From contig JAMPIU010000206.1 in assembly GCA_023667845.1 (NCBI GenBank), forward strand, positions 1-64,000: a DNA stretch of 64,000 nt, given 5' to 3'. Position 1 is the first letter of the stretch. Every line of letters begins with the position of its first letter. Source of the DNA: Dehalobacter sp. (GTDB lineage Bacteria; Bacillota; Desulfitobacteriia; Desulfitobacteriales; Syntrophobotulaceae). The notes beneath the pieces were generated by a model. The model was not told the origin of the DNA, did no database searches, and saw only the letters and a program-made list of their open reading frames with translations. This document shows positions 52,610-61,278 of this stretch, piece by piece. The position numbers and the translations under genes were made by a program.

Positions 52610-52752
52610 CAATTATTCATGATTTTGATTTTCAGACTCTTGACAATCTAGAATTACGATCATTTACAATTAAATAGTTTTTTGTACAGACACAAACAAC
52701 CTTTTTCATTCCATAATATGGATATATAATTTGACTGAATGGAGTGATTAGT

Positions 52753-52899
52753 TTGCATCATCAGGTTCACAAGGGAGACAATTTATCAAAAATCGCGCGT
52801 TTACACGGCGTGACCATCGTAATTTTATTAAGATTGAACCCTCATTTAAAAAAACGCAGACACCGAATTTATGTTGGAGAAAAAATCCGCGTTAGTTGA
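52753..52899 (+). CDS. 48-residue single-LysM protein
   Basis: A mini-gene starting with TTG behind GGAGTGATT and ending in TGA. The whole product is one LysM domain: HHQVHKGDNLSKIARLHGVT, then ILLRLNPHLKKRRHRIYVGE and KIRVS. LysM binds peptidoglycan or spore cortex. There is no signal peptide. The TTG start and its RBS resemble those of the SASP gene, and the product could be a spore-coat or mother-cell protein; that is inference. A strong terminator follows. Confidence 0.8.
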   Translation: MHHQVHKGDNLSKIARLHGVTIVILLRLNPHLKKRRHRIYVGEKIRVS

Positions 52900-52938
52900 A
52901 GATAAATATAGAGCTCATGGAAAAATACGTCTCAGAAT

Positions 52939-52980
52939 AGTAAGGGATAGCCGCTTTCGTGCAGCTATTCCTTACTTTTT
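52939..52980 (+). terminator. Rho-independent terminator after the LysM gene
   Basis: AGTAAGGGATAGC-cgctttcgtgca-GCTATTCCTTACT with one mismatch, followed by TTTTT. Confidence 0.9.
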
Positions 52981-53094
52981 CCGGATATATGCTAATTATT
53001 ATTCTAATAACCCTATTGTCTTATAGCTTCTTTATGTAGGCGCATGTTCTAAAATATATACTTACGTATCACAAAAGCTTACGTATCGTAAAGA

Positions 53095-53742
53095 TTACCC
53101 AAGCTTGTACTGCGTTCCGGTAATGATTTCTTTGATCGGGGAGAAACTTTGCCGGTGGATTGGGCAAGGACCAAAGCGGTTTATTACCTCCATGTGCAAC
53201 TTGGTTCCATAACCCTTGTGTTGATCAAAATGATATTCCGGATAAAGCTGATGCATCTCATCCATCAGCTCATCCCTGGTGACCTTGGCCAGAATTGAAG
53301 CTGCGGCAATACTCGCACTAAGACCGTCTCCACCAATAATGGCTTTCTGAACCGTATTAATGTTCAGCATGTCCCTGCCGTCAATAATGATGTAATCAGG
53401 GTTGGGTTTCAGGTTTTCCAAGGCTCTTGTCATCGCCAGCTTTGTAGCTCTTAATATGTTCAGCAGGTCAATTTCCTCGGATGTCGCACTTCCCAGCGCA
53501 AAAGCTACAGCCTGCCTTTTAATTTTTCCCGCTAATTCTCTTCTTTTCTTTTCCGAACATTTTTTAGAGTCATTCAGACCGGGCAGGTCAAACTCCCTTG
53601 GGAGGATGCAGGCAGCGGCAATAACAGGCCCGGCAAGTGGGCCTCTCCCTGCTTCATCTACACCGGCAATACGTGAATACCCTTCAGCGAACAAACCTTT
53701 TTCTATCTCCAGGAGTTTCTCTATCCTTTCGATTTCATTCAT
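53095..53742 (-). CDS. rnhB: Ribonuclease HII
   Basis: 215-aa enzyme that removes ribonucleotides from RNA-DNA hybrids. Motifs: RIAGVDEAGRGPLAGPV (catalytic Asp/Glu), LNDSKKCSEKKRRELA, DYIIIDGRD, ASIAAASILAKVTRDELMDE. The start is ATG 53742 (MNEIERIEK) with GGAG upstream; the frame is open to 53817 across a palindromic element remnant. It follows rbgA, as in Bacillus ylqF-rnhB. Confidence 0.95.
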   Translation of the reverse strand: MNEIERIEKLLEIEKGLFAEGYSRIAGVDEAGRGPLAGPVIAAACILPREFDLPGLNDSKKCSEKKRRELAGKIKRQAVAFALGSATSEEIDLLNILRATKLAMTRALENLKPNPDYIIIDGRDMLNINTVQKAIIGGDGLSASIAAASILAKVTRDELMDEMHQLYPEYHFDQHKGYGTKLHMEVINRFGPCPIHRQSFSPIKEIITGTQYKLG

Positions 53743-53766
53743 TCCTTCATCTCCCCAGCTGAATAA

Positions 53767-53803
53767 AATGTGGCACATACGCCAGAGACCAGTCTCCGTA
53801 ATG
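53767..53803. repeat. Remnant of the palindromic element before rnhB
   Basis: TGTGGC...GCCAGAGACC resembles the right arm of copy E. It is followed at once by AGTCTCCGTAATG, which matches the outer arm of copy D. It looks like a deleted or composite element. Confidence 0.45.
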
Positions 53804-53820
53804 TATAGAAGCGTCAAATT

Positions 53821-54642
53821 TTAATCCATCGTCACTTTGGCGATCTTACCGCTGCGGAACTCACGAAGAAAGATCTGGGCGGCTTTGAAGGTATCGATCC
53901 TGCCACCGCTAACCAAACAGCCTCTTTTACGGCCAATTCCTTCAAGATCAGTGTCTGTTTCTTCAAGCTTGTAAAAGCTTTGCAGTTCCTGAGGATAGTT
54001 CTGTTTAAGCCAAGCGAGAAGCCACTGGGCAAGTTCTTCCTGGTCGAATACCTCATCTCTTACCGCGCCGGTCACAGCCAGCTTCCTGCCTACTTCGGGA
54101 TCATCAAATTTGGGCCAAAGCATACCCGGAGTATCAAGCAACTCGACTTTATCATGTATCCTGATCCACTGGTTGCCGCGCGTAACACCTGGTTTGTTGC
54201 CCGTCTTGGCTTGTGAACCGCCGGTCAGCTGATTAATCAGCGTAGACTTGCCAATATTGGGTATCCCGACAACCATGACGCGAATAGGTCTTCCCCGCAC
54301 TCCCCTGGCGGCCAGCCGTTCTCTTTTATCCGTCATCAGTTCGTCGAGCAGCGGGACAATTTTTTTGACGCCAACACTGGTCATGGAACTAATCGCTAAA
54401 ACAGGTCCTTCTTTGCCAAGTTCAGCTAACCACTGGTCGGTCCTCTTTTTGTCGGCCAAGTCCGATTTGTTCAACAAAAGCAAGCGGAGCTTGTTTCCAA
54501 GCAGCTGCTTCAGCAGGGGATTCCTGCTGCTCAGCGGCAAACGAGCGTCTCCCAGTTCCATGACAATATCAACCCAAGCCAGTTGTTCTTCGAGCTTTCT
54601 TTTCGCTCTGGTCATATGACCAGGATACCATTGAATGTTCAT
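53821..54642 (-). CDS. rbgA: Ribosome biogenesis GTPase RbgA (YlqF)
   Basis: 273-aa circularly permuted GTPase required for late 50S assembly. The order G4 (LLLNKSDLAD), G1 (VGIPNIGKSTLINQLTGG), G3 (LDTPGML) shows the permutation. It opens NIQWYPGHMTRAKRKLEEQL. ATG follows TGGAGG. Lies between rplS and rnhB. Confidence 0.95.
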   Translation of the reverse strand: MNIQWYPGHMTRAKRKLEEQLAWVDIVMELGDARLPLSSRNPLLKQLLGNKLRLLLLNKSDLADKKRTDQWLAELGKEGPVLAISSMTSVGVKKIVPLLDELMTDKRERLAARGVRGRPIRVMVVGIPNIGKSTLINQLTGGSQAKTGNKPGVTRGNQWIRIHDKVELLDTPGMLWPKFDDPEVGRKLAVTGAVRDEVFDQEELAQWLLAWLKQNYPQELQSFYKLEETDTDLEGIGRKRGCLVSGGRIDTFKAAQIFLREFRSGKIAKVTMD

Positions 54643-54659
54643 AATCCTCCATAGAAAAC

Positions 54660-54687
54660 GAAAGAGCTGAATTTCTCCAGCTCTTTT
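54660..54687 (-). terminator. Hairpin between rplS and rbgA
   Basis: Minus strand AAAGAGCTGG...CAGCTCTTTC with a weak T-rich tail (GTTTTC). It may attenuate rbgA expression. Confidence 0.5.
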
Positions 54688-54702
54688 CCATCTTCTCTGT
54701 TA

Positions 54703-55044
54703 TTAGCGGCGTTCTCTGATTCTGGCCGATTTGCCGTAACGGTCACGCAGATAGTAAAGTTTCGCTCTGCGGACAATACCTTTACGTACAACTTCAATCT
54801 TGTCAATACGTGGAGAATGAAGGGGGAATGTTCTTTCTACACCTACTCCGTTGGAAACACGGCGCACGGTGAAAGTCTCCCTTAAGCCATCGCCCTTCCT
54901 TTTAATCACAAGCCCCTCAAAGACCTGAATACGCTCACGAGAACCCTCGATAATACGTACATGTACTTTGACTGTATCTCCAGGACGGAATGAAGGAATA
55001 TTATCTTTAAGCTGCTGCTCTTCAATCATACGAATATAATCCAT
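54703..55044 (-). CDS. rplS: 50S ribosomal protein L19
   Basis: 113-aa L19 at the 30S-50S interface. Typical segments: [77 protein letters not shown] lies behind AAGGGGGT. In many relatives it follows trmD directly; here the SQR-like and SPOUT genes lie between. Confidence 0.97.
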   Translation of the reverse strand: MDYIRMIEEQQLKDNIPSFRPGDTVKVHVRIIEGSRERIQVFEGLVIKRKGDGLRETFTVRRVSNGVGVERTFPLHSPRIDKIEVVRKGIVRRAKLYYLRDRYGKSARIRERR

Positions 55045-55281
55045 AATAAATTACCCCCTTCCTTGCCTAGATGTTCTTAACTTCTTACATCAAGCCAGAG
55101 GACCATCCGTTTTTTACACTGTATCATATTACCACACACACCAAAAATGCGCAATATACTATATCTTTTTTACTAAATCTCTAGTTAATATTCTTCAAGT
55201 TTTCGATACAGCGTCAATTTTTGCTTGTCCTTCATATCTGCTTTTCATTTCTGTTTTTTCTGATCTTCTCTGATTCCGGGA

Positions 55282-56427
55282 TTATATAAAACGGCCAAAC
55301 CAGTATTTTTCAAATCCGAGTTTTGCCAAATAGGCTGCCCGTGTTGGCTTCCATAGAGAGATCGATGGGCTTGGCTTTTTATAATACTGAACCGATGAAT
55401 ATCGGGCTCGACCGAACCCGGTATTCATGATTCAGGTTCCCTTTCCTTTATAGGTATATTCCGGCTTTGCCCCCCTGGACAGAAGATAGATATTTCTTGC
55501 CACTACATCTGCCTGGTAATGCGCAAACGTGCCGGCTTTCGGTGCGTAGGCCCCCATTACCGGAAGCTTTACCGCTGCAGCATCACCAATGGCATAGATT
55601 GTCGGGTAATTTGTTTCCAGCGTGTGAAGGTCTACTTCAACAAATCCACTGCTATCCACCAAATTCGACTTTCGCAATACCTCCGGAGTCCAGTGAGGCG
55701 CAATACCCAACAAAAGATCCGCAGCAATTTTCGTGCCATGATCCAGGATTAAAGCTTTTTCCTCAATCCTGAGCACTTTCGCTTCCGTGATCAATTCTAT
55801 CCCTTTTTCAGCAAGCATTTTCCTTACGCTTTGCCCAACCTTGGGCTTGGCTAATGGCTCCGGGGAGTAATCCGGCGTCACCAAGATAAGCTCAATTTTA
55901 TTTCGAATTCCCCTTTTTCGAAAAAACTGGTCCAAAAGAAACATTATTTCATAAGGAGCAGGTGGACATTTGTAGGGCAAGCTAGATATAAAAAAAACAA
56001 TTCGTCCGGAGGAGAAATTGTTTAATTGCTGATTTATCTTTCTCACCCCATCAAAATCATAAGCATTTAAAGCATATTCTTTGAATCCGGGTACGGTCTC
56101 CGTGTGATACTCCACTCCCAAAGAAATAATCAAGTAGTCAAAAGGCAAGACTCCCTGATTTGTTGAGACCTGATGTCCGGTTACATCGATTTTCTGTACT
56201 TCCTGATGCAAAACATGGATATTCTTCTTTTTTAAATTGGTTAACTTCCTTGTTATATCCGTTGGTTCTCGCTGACCGATCATCAGAAGTGGATAAGCGG
56301 CTGCAAAGTAATGATTTACTTCCCGGTCTACGACCGTTACCTGCATGGAATCCCCCGCCGCATTTTTAAGAATATTGGAGGCAACAATACCGCCGATTCC
56401 CCCACCCAGAATTAAAGTGTTTTTCAT
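55282..56427 (-). CDS. SQR/NDH-2-like flavoprotein with in-frame UGA (candidate selenoprotein)
   Basis: Flavoprotein disulfide-reductase-type enzyme related to sulfide:quinone reductase. The first 331 codons encode FAD-binding LILGGGIGGIVASNIL, a redox Cys154 (LPYKCPPAPYEIMF) and YAIGDAAAVKLPV. At 55432-55434 comes TGA after KGKGT. The same frame continues without any other stop for 49 residues (IMNTGFGRARYSSVQYYKKP, then KPTRAAYLAKLGFEKYW) to TAA at 55282. That extension fits the family's C-terminus and membrane helix, making 381 aa (usual ~380-400). Cys154 is the only cysteine, so the TGA falls where the second redox Cys belongs (Cys160/Cys356 pair in A. ferrooxidans SQR). A SECIS-like hairpin follows. 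Confidence 0.8.
55395..55434 (-). promoter_or_regulatory. Bacterial SECIS-like element with its UGA
   Basis: Right after the UGA, the minus strand folds ATGAATA-c-CGGG / CCCG-a-TATTCAT around the loop TTCGGTCGAG. The base extends by UGAAUC pairing with GGUUCA (one wobble), so the UGA forms the stem foot. The loop has GGUC starting after exactly 18 nt from the UGA, the same distance as in the E. coli fdhF SECIS. Confidence 0.75.
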
Positions 56428-56501
56428 AATCTCACCCCAGCACTATTTTCTCCAAAAGAAAACACTTTATTCTAGTGCCTTGTCAATCCGAAAGATCGCG
56501 A

Positions 56502-57062
56502 TTAATGGCCTCTGAGCCTATCCAAAATGATTGCCGCAGCTGACCGGACAGACAGATGATTATAGTCCCCAAAACCATAAACCGGCTTCAGAATATAGTC
56601 TGCTTTTTCCATTTCTTCCTTTATAATACCCCAACCTGTTCCGAAAAGCAGCAGAAAGTCCTCATCAGTTTCCTCGAGTTTCCGGCGCAGGTCGGAATAT
56701 TCAATCGTATTCCGATACAGTCTCGCATCCGTTGCAACCGTGAATAATTTCTTGCCGGGATTCCTGCTTTTGATTTCCTGGACAACTTCTTCCAGCGTCG
56801 AAGCAAGCTTCACTTTCTCAAAAGCTTCATATCTATTGGGGTTATATTCAGCGCCATACCCTTCCCGCCAAAAGCCCATGATCCGCCGGGCGAGATCCTG
56901 CTGAGCCGGACCGGGATGGACAACATAATAGGTATTCACCCCATAAGTAGCTGAGCTTCGGGCAATATCGTGCAAATCAAGGTTGGTTATCGACGTTGCG
57001 ATCTGCTCCATATTTTTGTTGTAGACAGGTGCGTGAATAAGGGCTACATATAATTCTCCCAT
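56502..57062 (-). CDS. SPOUT-type RNA methyltransferase (PF09936-like)
   Basis: 186-aa protein of the SAM-dependent RNA methyltransferase family found next to trmD in many clostridia. Segments: VALIHAPVYNKNMEQIATSI, NLDLHDIARSSATYGVNTYY, LLLFGTGWGIIKEEMEKADY and DYNHLSVRSAAAIILDRL, the last two forming the knotted SAM site. The RNA target is not known. ATG lies behind GGAGG. Separated from trmD by copy H. Confidence 0.85.
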   Translation of the reverse strand: MGELYVALIHAPVYNKNMEQIATSITNLDLHDIARSSATYGVNTYYVVHPGPAQQDLARRIMGFWREGYGAEYNPNRYEAFEKVKLASTLEEVVQEIKSRNPGKKLFTVATDARLYRNTIEYSDLRRKLEETDEDFLLLFGTGWGIIKEEMEKADYILKPVYGFGDYNHLSVRSAAAIILDRLRGH

Positions 57063-57378
57063 TATTTCCTCCAGATCTTATTAAATAGTAATCTAGGGTT
57101 AGTCTGTGGGTCACAATATCCGCGTGCCATGGATGGCATAATCCGTTTAAAGGCCGCGCTACGCAATCCTGCTCCGCTCACAGCGGAACTGTGGCCCCCA
57201 GACTGATCGTAGGATTATTTACGCAGATCTGCATGCCAGAATGCAGATCTTTCTTTAGACGCATAAGCATTCACTTCGTAAGACGGCACTAGAAACGAGG
57301 CTTACAACGAAAAGCAATACGCTAAATAAGTGGCTATATAGCATGCAGACCTGCCACAATAGGTCTTTGGTCTTTATA
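57063..57378. other. SPOUT gene-trmD intergenic region
   Basis: About 316 bp without a gene. It holds palindromic element H (57101-57204) and a perfect 10-bp hairpin AGATCTGCAT-gccaga-ATGCAGATCT at 57225-57250. The remainder shows no promoter or gene I can support. Confidence 0.65.
57101..57204 (-). repeat. Palindromic element copy H
   Basis: 104-bp copy with outer arms AGTCTGTGGGTCACA / TGTGGCCCCCAGACT (wobbles). The minus-strand core is GAGCGGAGCAGGATTGCG..AGCGCGGC. The inner hairpin is eroded (TGCCAT/ATGGCA shifted, the GCCGAAAAGC block lost), so this looks like an older copy. Confidence 0.8.
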
Positions 57379-58182
57379 CTACTCACTCTTAATTCGTCGT
57401 CTCCGTTTCGGAGCAGTCTTTAAATGCTCCCATTTCTCGCGGTAAATCTTAATCTCCGGATGATCGAGCGCAAGTTCCTCTAGAAGTGGATAATCTGTTT
57501 GCTGAAACTCTATCTGCGGGATTAAATCACTTCTTTTCAGGAGAGTCCTTCTCAGAGACTCTTTTCTACGCCAGCATTCAATGTTGGCGTGGTGTCCTGA
57601 AAGCAGAACCTCGGGCACCTGCATTCCTTCAAAGTCGGGAGGACGTGTATACTGAGGATACTCGAGCAGACCCTGACTGTGGGAATCATCCTCTTGAGAA
57701 ACACTGTTCCCGAGGACGCCCGGTAAGAGCCTTGCCACCGAATCGATCATCACCATCGCAGCAAGTTCTCCTCCCGTTAAAACATAATCTCCGATGGACA
57801 TCTCCTCATCGACCAGGGCGCGTATTCTCTCGTCAAATCCTTCATAATGGCCGCACAAAAAAACTAACTCATCATACCCAGCCAGTCTCAAAGCTTCCCG
57901 CTGCTCAAATTTTTTCCCCTGAGGCGAGAGCAAAATAATTCGGCGGCTTCCTGCAGGCTCCGGCAAATTCCGGACAGCCTTGAACAGAGGCTCCGGCTTT
58001 AAAACCATTCCCGAACCCCCGCCATACGGGATATCATCCACATTTTTATGTTTGCTCTCGGCATAATCGCGGAAATTGACAAGCGCTATCTCAAGCAGGC
58101 CCGCTTCCTGAGCCCTTTTCAGAATGCTTTCTTTTAATGGCGCAAACATTTCCGGAAAAATCGTCAGTACCGTAAACTTCAT
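57379..58182 (-). CDS. trmD: tRNA (guanine-N1-)-methyltransferase
   Basis: 267-aa SPOUT enzyme that makes m1G37 in tRNAs and prevents frameshifting. Motifs: TVLTIFPEMFAPLKESIL, DIPYGGGSGMVLKPEPLF, FLCGHYEGFDERI, MSIGDYVLTGGELAAMVMID and YTRPPDFEGMQVPEVLLSGH. It follows rimM by 18 bp. Confidence 0.97.
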   Translation of the reverse strand: MKFTVLTIFPEMFAPLKESILKRAQEAGLLEIALVNFRDYAESKHKNVDDIPYGGGSGMVLKPEPLFKAVRNLPEPAGSRRIILLSPQGKKFEQREALRLAGYDELVFLCGHYEGFDERIRALVDEEMSIGDYVLTGGELAAMVMIDSVARLLPGVLGNSVSQEDDSHSQGLLEYPQYTRPPDFEGMQVPEVLLSGHHANIECWRRKESLRRTLLKRSDLIPQIEFQQTDYPLLEELALDHPEIKIYREKWEHLKTAPKRRRRIKSE

Positions 58183-58200
58183 ATGCAGCCTCTCTTTATG

Positions 58201-58710
58201 CTAAGACTCATCATCGAGTAGCCCCGGAGGCAAAATGACATCCATTCTTTTCGCCTGGACATCCACCTTTTTGACAACGGTTCTTAAGGCCGGAACACAG
58301 AATTCAGTTTTTTCGCCGCGGACAATATAGATATCGTTCGAACCAGTTTCCTGAACTCTTATCAAAGTTCCCAGCAGAATATCATTCTCGTAAACCTGCA
58401 TTCCCTCAAGCTCAAAGTAATACCAGCGGTCTTGCAGCGGAGGAATCTCCGATCGATCTAGCCTGACCTCAAATCCACGGATCTTTTCAGCATCCTCCCT
58501 GGTAGCAATGCCTTCCAAAGTCAGGAACACGATACCTTTCGGATCGATCCTTACCCCCTGGACATGAAAAATTTTTTCAGTCTCTCCATCAGATAGATAA
58601 ATTTCTTTCAGATCCCTGAACCGCTCTGTATTATCCGTAATCGGATATACCTTGATCTCTCCTTTGATACCCTGCGGTTTCAGGACCTCTCCAATTAATA
58701 CACTTTCCAA
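58201..58710 (-). CDS. rimM: 16S rRNA processing protein RimM
   Basis: 169-aa 30S maturation factor that binds S19. It has the N-terminal barrel (LIGEVLKPQGIKGEIKVYPI, TREDAEKIRGFEVRLDRSEI) and a C-terminal PRC-barrel (WYYFELEGMQVYENDILLGT; FCVPALRTVVKKVDVQAKRM). It starts with TTG behind AAGGAAAGGG. Between khpA and trmD. Confidence 0.95.
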   Translation of the reverse strand: MESVLIGEVLKPQGIKGEIKVYPITDNTERFRDLKEIYLSDGETEKIFHVQGVRIDPKGIVFLTLEGIATREDAEKIRGFEVRLDRSEIPPLQDRWYYFELEGMQVYENDILLGTLIRVQETGSNDIYIVRGEKTEFCVPALRTVVKKVDVQAKRMDVILPPGLLDDES

Positions 58711-58760
58711 GGCGTTACGCCCTTTCCTTTAAAGAATTTCCGAAATCCATCCATCCCATT

Positions 58761-58801
58761 TAAAGAAAACTTGGCCATCGTCAGCCTTAGCTGTCCTTAG
58801 A
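58761..58801. repeat. Second dispersed repeat, copy 2
   Basis: TAAAGAAAACTTGGC..TCAGCCTTAGCTGTCCTTAG matches 16111-16168. It is followed at 58803-58836 by a hairpin TGGTTCA...TGAACCA. Its minus strand has TCAGAAAAACGCTAA, a 15-base match to the hairpin at the end of ispG (9549-9584). Confidence 0.5.
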
Positions 58802-58869
58802 TGGTTCAAAAAGCACTTAGCGTTTTTCTGAACCAGTAAAGTCAAAAAGGGCCTGAGCCCTTTCCAACC

Positions 58870-59100
58870 TTACTGGTCAATATCAACAATAACCCTGCGT
58901 CCGTCTTTCACGGCCGCAGCCTTGACAATTGTCCGGATAGCGTTAGCGATCTTGCCCTGTTTACCGATCACTTTACCCATATCTTCCTGAGCAACTGTCA
59001 ACTGAAGGTGCACAGTTCTCTCTGTAGCATTCTGAACCACAATAACTTCTTCAGGATGATCCACCAATGCCTTAGCTAGTACCTCTACGACTTCTTTCAC
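58870..59100 (-). CDS. khpA: KH-domain RNA-binding protein KhpA (YlqC)
   Basis: 76-aa single-KH protein (VEVLAKALVDHPEEVIV, GKVIGKQGKIANAIRTIVKA with the GxxG loop, RRVIVDIDQ). The start is GTG 59100, because GGAGGTGA lies 5 nt upstream and the upstream ATG (59115) would place that site inside the gene. Partner of KhpB in controlling cell division and elongation in related bacteria. 17 bp after rpsP. Confidence 0.93.
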   Translation of the reverse strand: MKEVVEVLAKALVDHPEEVIVVQNATERTVHLQLTVAQEDMGKVIGKQGKIANAIRTIVKAAAVKDGRRVIVDIDQ

Positions 59101-59117
59101 AGGAGTCACCTCCATGC

Positions 59118-59381
59118 TTACTTGGATTTATGAAATTTCTCCATAATTCCGGTCTGACTGAGCAGAGATTTTGCGGTATCCGAAGGTTGAGCTCCCTGAG
59201 TCAACCATTCCAGCGCTTTGATCTCATCTATCTTGATTTCATGAGGATTTTTGGTAGGATCATAATACCCAATTTCCTCAATTGCTCTGCCATCACGGCG
59301 GGATGCTGAGTCGCATACTACAAGACGGTAGAAAGGATTTTTCTTTGCACCCATGCGGCGCAAACGAATCGTTGTTGCCAT
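59118..59381 (-). CDS. rpsP: 30S ribosomal protein S16
   Basis: 87-aa S16 ([59 protein letters not shown]). ATG 59381 follows GGAGGAGGTG. The frame to 59426 lies ahead of this site. Confidence 0.97.
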   Translation of the reverse strand: MATTIRLRRMGAKKNPFYRLVVCDSASRRDGRAIEEIGYYDPTKNPHEIKIDEIKALEWLTQGAQPSDTAKSLLSQTGIMEKFHKSK

Positions 59382-59486
59382 AATTTCACCTCCTCCAACA
59401 AACTCTAAGAATATATTCAACAACATAAATGTTATTTGGGAATCGCCAATAATTCTAAGGTATATTCCAATTATTTGAAATTGACA

Positions 59487-60875
59487 CTATATCTGGAAAG
59501 GAAATTTGGGGAAAGACTTCTTGCCTTGTTTTTTCCCTTTTTTCCCTTTCTTCGCACCGCCTTTGGCGGCTCCTCCCATCCCTGGGAGCCCGGAAAGCTG
59601 TTTCATCATTTTCTTGGTTTGTTCATATTGCTTAAGAAGCCTTCCAACATCGACAACCGTTGTTCCGCTCCCTTTCGCTATCCTTTTTTTACGGGAGTCC
59701 TTGATTAGGATCGGTTTTCTTCTTTCATCCGCTGTCATCGAGCAGATGATGGCTTCCGCCTTGTAGAACTCTTTCTCATCGATCTGGACGCCTTTCATCT
59801 GCTTGCCGATTCCAGGCAGCATTTCCAGCACAGACGACAAAGGACCCATCGAGCGCAACTGTTTGATCTGGTCAAGATAGTCATCCAGCGTAAGCTCTTG
59901 TTTGCGGATTTTCTCTTCCAGTTCCCTGGCTTTTTTCTCGTCGACATTCTGCTGGGCTCTCTCGATCAGGGTCAGCACATCGCCCATACCTAAAATCCTG
60001 GACGCGATCCGGTCAGGGTGAAAAACTTCCAAAGCATCTATTTTTTCGCCGGTTCCGGCAAATTTGATTGGGCAGCCGGTCACTGCTTTGACGGAAAGCG
60101 CTGCACCGCCGCGGGTATCCCCGTCAAGCTTGGAAAGAATAACGCCGTCAAGTCCGAGCTGTTGGTGAAAAGCATCGGCAGCATTTACTGCATCCTGACC
60201 TGTCATGGCATCGACGACCAACAATATTTCATGCGGTTTGACATTTCCTTTGATCCTGGACAGTTCATCCATGAGTTCTTCATTAATATGCAGCCGTCCG
60301 GCAGTATCAATGATGACGACATCATTGCCATTTTTTCTCGAAAATACCAGACTCTCGGAAGCGATCTTCACGGGATTTTCCTGACCGAGAGAAAAAACCG
60401 GAACCTTGATCTGTTCCCCTAAAACTTCCAGCTGTTTAATTGCAGCAGGACGATAGATGTCACAGGCGACCAGCAGCGGGTGTTTCCCCTGCTTTTTCAG
60501 CATATTGGCGAGCTTGGCACCATGGGTGGTTTTTCCGGCTCCCTGCAGTCCCACCAGCATAATAATTGTCGGTGGTTTGGAGGAAATCGATATTTTGCTT
60601 TCACTCCCACCCATCAGACGGATAATCTCTTCGTGGACAATTTTTATCACATGCTGCCCGGGAGTAAGGGATTCTAGTACTTCCTGACCTACAGACCTCT
60701 CCTTGATCCGGGCAATCAGTTCTTTGACAACCTTGAAATTGACGTCTGCTTCAAGCAGCGCAATTCTAACTTCACGCAGGGCCTCTGTAACATCGGCTTC
60801 GGTTAATTTACCTTTTCCTCTAAGTCTTTTGAAAGTAGCCTGGAGTTTTTCGCTTAGACCCTCAAACATTGCCAT
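59487..60875 (-). CDS. ffh: Signal recognition particle protein Ffh
   Basis: 462-aa SRP54 GTPase that targets nascent membrane proteins with SRP RNA and FtsY. N domain, then the G domain ([71 protein letters not shown]), and the M domain ending [19 protein letters not shown] with a basic tail. It follows ylxM in the usual ylxM-ffh-rpsP order. ftsY is not in the window. Confidence 0.97.
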   Translation of the reverse strand: MAMFEGLSEKLQATFKRLRGKGKLTEADVTEALREVRIALLEADVNFKVVKELIARIKERSVGQEVLESLTPGQHVIKIVHEEIIRLMGGSESKISISSKPPTIIMLVGLQGAGKTTHGAKLANMLKKQGKHPLLVACDIYRPAAIKQLEVLGEQIKVPVFSLGQENPVKIASESLVFSRKNGNDVVIIDTAGRLHINEELMDELSRIKGNVKPHEILLVVDAMTGQDAVNAADAFHQQLGLDGVILSKLDGDTRGGAALSVKAVTGCPIKFAGTGEKIDALEVFHPDRIASRILGMGDVLTLIERAQQNVDEKKARELEEKIRKQELTLDDYLDQIKQLRSMGPLSSVLEMLPGIGKQMKGVQIDEKEFYKAEAIICSMTADERRKPILIKDSRKKRIAKGSGTTVVDVGRLLKQYEQTKKMMKQLSGLPGMGGAAKGGAKKGKKGKKQGKKSFPKFPFQI

Positions 60876-60912
60876 CCCGGCGTCCCTTCTTTCCCCATCG
60901 TATTTTTATTCG

Positions 60913-61278
60913 CTATTCGAGCGTATCTGCGATAATCTCTTTGATCCGCATATTTATATCCAACTGACGTTTCCAGGCAGATCCGCTGGAGAAATCTTCT
61001 TTTTTTACTTCTTCCAGCAGGGATTCTATGCGGTGGAATTTATCTCTTTCCTGGATAAATCGGAAAATGAGTCCAAGCTTGTGCTCATATCCCTCCAGAA
61101 TCTTTTCAGTTCTTTTGAGTAAATCATAAACCGCCTGGCGGCTGATGCCTTCTTCGGCAGCAATCTCAGACAGTGAGTAATCCTGCTGATAGTACAAATC
61201 CCATATTTTTCCTTGCTTTTCTGTCAGCAAGGGGCCATAAAAATCAAATAACAAGGCTTTTTCAGCAATTTCTTTCAT
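60913..61278 (-). CDS. ylxM: YlxM-type helix-turn-helix protein
   Basis: 121-aa UPF0122 protein that precedes ffh in Firmicutes and is thought to assist SRP. It has a sigma-70 region-4-like HTH ([40 protein letters not shown]). It has its own consensus promoter. First gene of the ylxM-ffh-rpsP-khpA-rimM-trmD series. Confidence 0.93.
   Translation of the reverse strand: MKEIAEKALLFDFYGPLLTEKQGKIWDLYYQQDYSLSEIAAEEGISRQAVYDLLKRTEKILEGYEHKLGLIFRFIQERDKFHRIESLLEEVKKEDFSSGSAWKRQLDINMRIKEIIADTLE

Noticed and set aside
55432-56427. Reading the SQR-like gene as a simple complete 331-aa ORF, or as a frameshifted pseudogene
   Set aside because: The family-like C-terminus continues in the same frame with no second stop, so neither a shortened gene nor a frameshift fits. 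A plain nonsense mutation remains possible but does not explain the hairpin and GGUC spacing.
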